Source: Vibrio sp. CDRSL-10 TSBA
Lineage (GTDB): Bacteria > Pseudomonadota > Gammaproteobacteria > Enterobacterales > Vibrionaceae
NCBI GenBank assembly: GCA_039696685.1
Contig: CP155565.1
Coordinates: 310,001-374,000, forward strand
Direction of reading: 5' to 3'
DNA length: 64,000 nt
The position numbers and the translations under genes were made by a program. This document shows positions 62,376-64,000 of this stretch, one piece after another. The number at the start of each line of letters is the position of its first letter. Position 1 is the first letter of the stretch. The notes beneath the pieces were generated by a model. The model did not search any database, was not told the DNA's origin, and was given only the letters and a program-made list of their open reading frames with translations.

Positions 62376-63027
62376 TCAGGCCAGTTTAATCAGTTCTTCC
62401 ACTAAGCGGTCGATGCCGGAAGCGGCTTGAGAAATGTTTTCGGCCAACATATAAGCCGGAGTCGACAGCACGTTGTGTTTCTGGTCGAAAACAAAGTCAT
62501 CGACCGGGCAGGCGACATGTTCGCCGCCCATCTTACGAAACGCAACCGCGGTATCCGGGTCGTTACCTATGGTGCCTTCAACGCCGTGTTCGTAAATCAT
62601 CGGAATGATGGTTGGTGCAATACACAGATAGGCCGCCGGTTTGCCTGCCTGAGCAAAAGCGCGACAGGCGGTGGCGACATGGGTGTTGATACTGCATTCT
62701 GAGCCATGCACCGCAAAGTCGGTCAGGTTTCTTGGCCGCGCCGAACCCTCCGGGTATTAACAGTGCATCGAAGTCATCGACTTTAAGTTTGGCCACATCC
62801 TCGATTTTTCCGCGCGCGATACGCGCTGATTCAACCAGTACGTTGCGTGTCTCTGCCATCTCTTCACCCGTCAGATGGTTGATGACATGCATTTGCTCAA
62901 TATTGGGCGCAAAACAGTGCCAACTGGCACCGTGGCGTTCAATGGCATGCAGTGCCAGCACGGATTCATGAATCTCGGCTCCATCAAACACACCACATCC
63001 ACTTAATATCACGGCTACTTTTTTCAT
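62376..63027 (-). CDS. elbB: ElbB-type glyoxalase/DJ-1-like protein (one extra base)
   Basis: A 216-residue class I glutamine amidotransferase-like protein of the DJ-1/PfpI superfamily (AVILSGCGVFDGAEIHE at the start, ALLIPGGFGAAKN mid-way, and the Cys of HGSECSINT). ElbB of E. coli is described as having glyoxalase activity and aiding isoprenoid synthesis. An extra T in TTT 62728-62730 breaks it; removal gives GAAKNLTDFAVHGSE. Follows a LysR gene on the same strand. Confidence 0.9.
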
Positions 63028-63350
63028 CGATCCATTCCTTTATCTGTTCGGGCAAAACATGCTTGCACTAAGCTGGGACACCACTATTTTTCGGTCCGCT
63101 GTTAAGTTTAGTTTAAGCCTTTCATCATGTTGTAACTGATAGCGGGTGATTTTTGTTCACGCTTGCTTAAAACTATTCAACATTGTGCACCAATAATCAT
63201 TGTGGCGAATTTTATCTTCGATGTGAAGCGTGCTGAAACCGTGACCGCTACGGCGCTAGTTGTTGTCATATATGAAGCTACTTGTTGTTTTATAAGACGC
63301 TAATGGCTTTTTATCAACGATAGATATCGTATCAGAGACTCGTTGTCGTC
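63028..63350. other. Intergenic region between the LysR gene and elbB, 323 bp
   Basis: No gene or clear hairpin is seen. It probably holds the elbB promoter. Confidence 0.4.
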
Positions 63351-64000
63351 TCAGAAAATACCCTGATCCCAGTAAGGGACATCAGCACCGAGTTTATCAC
63401 TGACGAAATCCATGAAAGCGCGTACCTTGAGCGGCAGGTGTTTACGCTCAGGAAAAACCGCGTAGATGGCATGTTCAGGCAAGCTGAATTCTTGCATCAC
63501 AGGCTTCAGGCGACCGGCGATAATATCTTTGCTGACCAGAAAAGTCGGCAATTGTCCGATGCCTAAACCGTCAAGCAGGGCGCGGCGTATGGCTTCACTG
63601 TTATTGACGGTCAGGTTACCCTTGGGGATGACTTTAAAATCCGCACCGTTCTGGCTGAACGTCCACTCACTGCCACCGCGGAAATAGGAGTACACCAGGC
63701 AATTATGATGGATGAGATCCTGAGGTTTTTGTGGCGGCTGATGGCGCTGCAGATAATCCGGTGAGCTGCACAGTATGCTGCGACAACGCACCAGTCGTTT
63801 AGCGATTAAATTTGAGGTGGGCAGGTGGCCAATACGAATCGCAAGGTCAAAGCCGCCCTGAATAAGATCGACCATCTGATCTTCCAGCTGTAAATCGACT
63901 TCCACATAAGGGTAGCGCTCAAGAAATTCACTGATAATCGGGGCGATGTGCAGAACACCAAACGACATCGGCGCAGTAATTTTTAACTTGCCGCGCGGCT
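63351..64000 (-). CDS. LysR-family regulator (5' end cut by window)
   Basis: Only the effector-binding domain is in view, starting with PRGKLKITAPMSFGVLHIAPI, the usual start of that domain. The frame stays open to the window end, so the HTH lies outside. Sequences such as DLQLEDQMVDLIQGGFDLAIRIG are typical of the family. Target genes are unknown. Confidence 0.9.
   Translation of the reverse strand, partial: PRGKLKITAPMSFGVLHIAPIISEFLERYPYVEVDLQLEDQMVDLIQGGFDLAIRIGHLPTSNLIAKRLVRCRSILCSSPDYLQRHQPPQKPQDLIHHNCLVYSYFRGGSEWTFSQNGADFKVIPKGNLTVNNSEAIRRALLDGLGIGQLPTFLVSKDIIAGRLKPVMQEFSLPEHAIYAVFPERKHLPLKVRAFMDFVSDKLGADVPYWDQGIF

Noticed and set aside
8408..62730. Many pseudogenes or a degrading genome
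   Set aside because: All lesions are the same one-base change in the same motif, and the reading frames on both sides are well kept. Real decay would give mixed deletions and stops.
8648..62730. Programmed ribosomal frameshifting at the AAA/TTT runs
   Set aside because: The sites lack slippery heptamers and shared structures, occur on both strands in unrelated genes, and none of these families is known to use it.
1..64000. CRISPR arrays, insertion sequences, prophage, tRNA or rRNA genes
   Set aside because: I saw no spaced repeats, transposase, phage or tRNA-like sequence. The GTTTC motif recurs but not in arrays.

Overview
The window looks like a piece of a Vibrionaceae genome, most likely the second chromosome. 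The reasons are the phaB-phaA-phasin-phaC cluster, the napFDABC operon facing narQP, the tal-tkt pair, and many chemotaxis receptors and c-di-GMP or OmpA-type proteins, with short spacers and clear Shine-Dalgarno sequences. The species and replicon are inference; there is no rRNA, tRNA, insertion sequence, prophage, integron or CRISPR array.

Layout. 1-4.3 kb: end of a homocysteine S-methyltransferase-family gene, glgC, and a PAS-GGDEF diguanylate cyclase. 4.3-5.3 kb: a small exported protein and an AraC-family remnant. 5.5-15.3 kb: a guanidine-I (ykkC) riboswitch followed by a seven-gene guanidine-use operon (ABC importer, CgdA/CgdB carboxyguanidine deiminase, biotin-dependent carboxylase, allophanate hydrolase). 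15.4-16.8 kb: two envelope proteins of unknown role. 18-22.3 kb: polyhydroxybutyrate synthesis. 22.5-29.8 kb: periplasmic nitrate reductase, a 44-residue membrane protein, and divergent narQP with NarP- and FNR-like sites between them. 29.9-39 kb: RNA methyltransferase, VOC protein, acyl-CoA desaturase, acetyltransferase, two chemoreceptors, HAD phosphatase, FKBP isomerase and an OmpA-like lipoprotein. 39.1-43.8 kb: a probable Zur-controlled zinc locus (Zur box, 61-residue membrane ORF, ATPase, permease, binding protein, DUF1007 protein, NicO-type transporter). 43.9-48.4 kb: tkt and tal diverging from a SorC-type regulator. 48.9-51.8 kb: a TAXI-TRAP importer. 52-56 kb: sulfurtransferase, moeB, moeA, folE. 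56.1-61.1 kb: ethanolamine permease, eutC, eutB and a divergent AraC/EutR-like regulator, without microcompartment genes. 61.1-64 kb: exported MsrAB, ElbB, and a LysR regulator cut by the window end.

Most important caution: 22 otherwise ordinary genes appear broken by a single extra base. All 24 coding lesions I could resolve are the same event: a true GAAC (or GTTC) reads GAAAC (or GTTTC), never with T before the G. One terminator hairpin shows the same bulge. This points to a systematic sequencing or assembly artefact, not gene decay. Coordinates below span the repaired genes, and each entry states where the extra base lies.

How the parts work together: the guanidine operon would turn guanidine into ammonium and CO2 under direct riboswitch control; eutBC/permease would use ethanolamine as another N/C source; nap/narQP gives nitrate respiration or redox balancing; pha genes store carbon; glgC serves glycogen storage. 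The best candidates for little-described biology are the 61-residue ORF heading the zinc locus, a 4 x 16 bp tandem repeat before nicO, the operator array at tal/SorC, and the 44-residue nap-linked protein.
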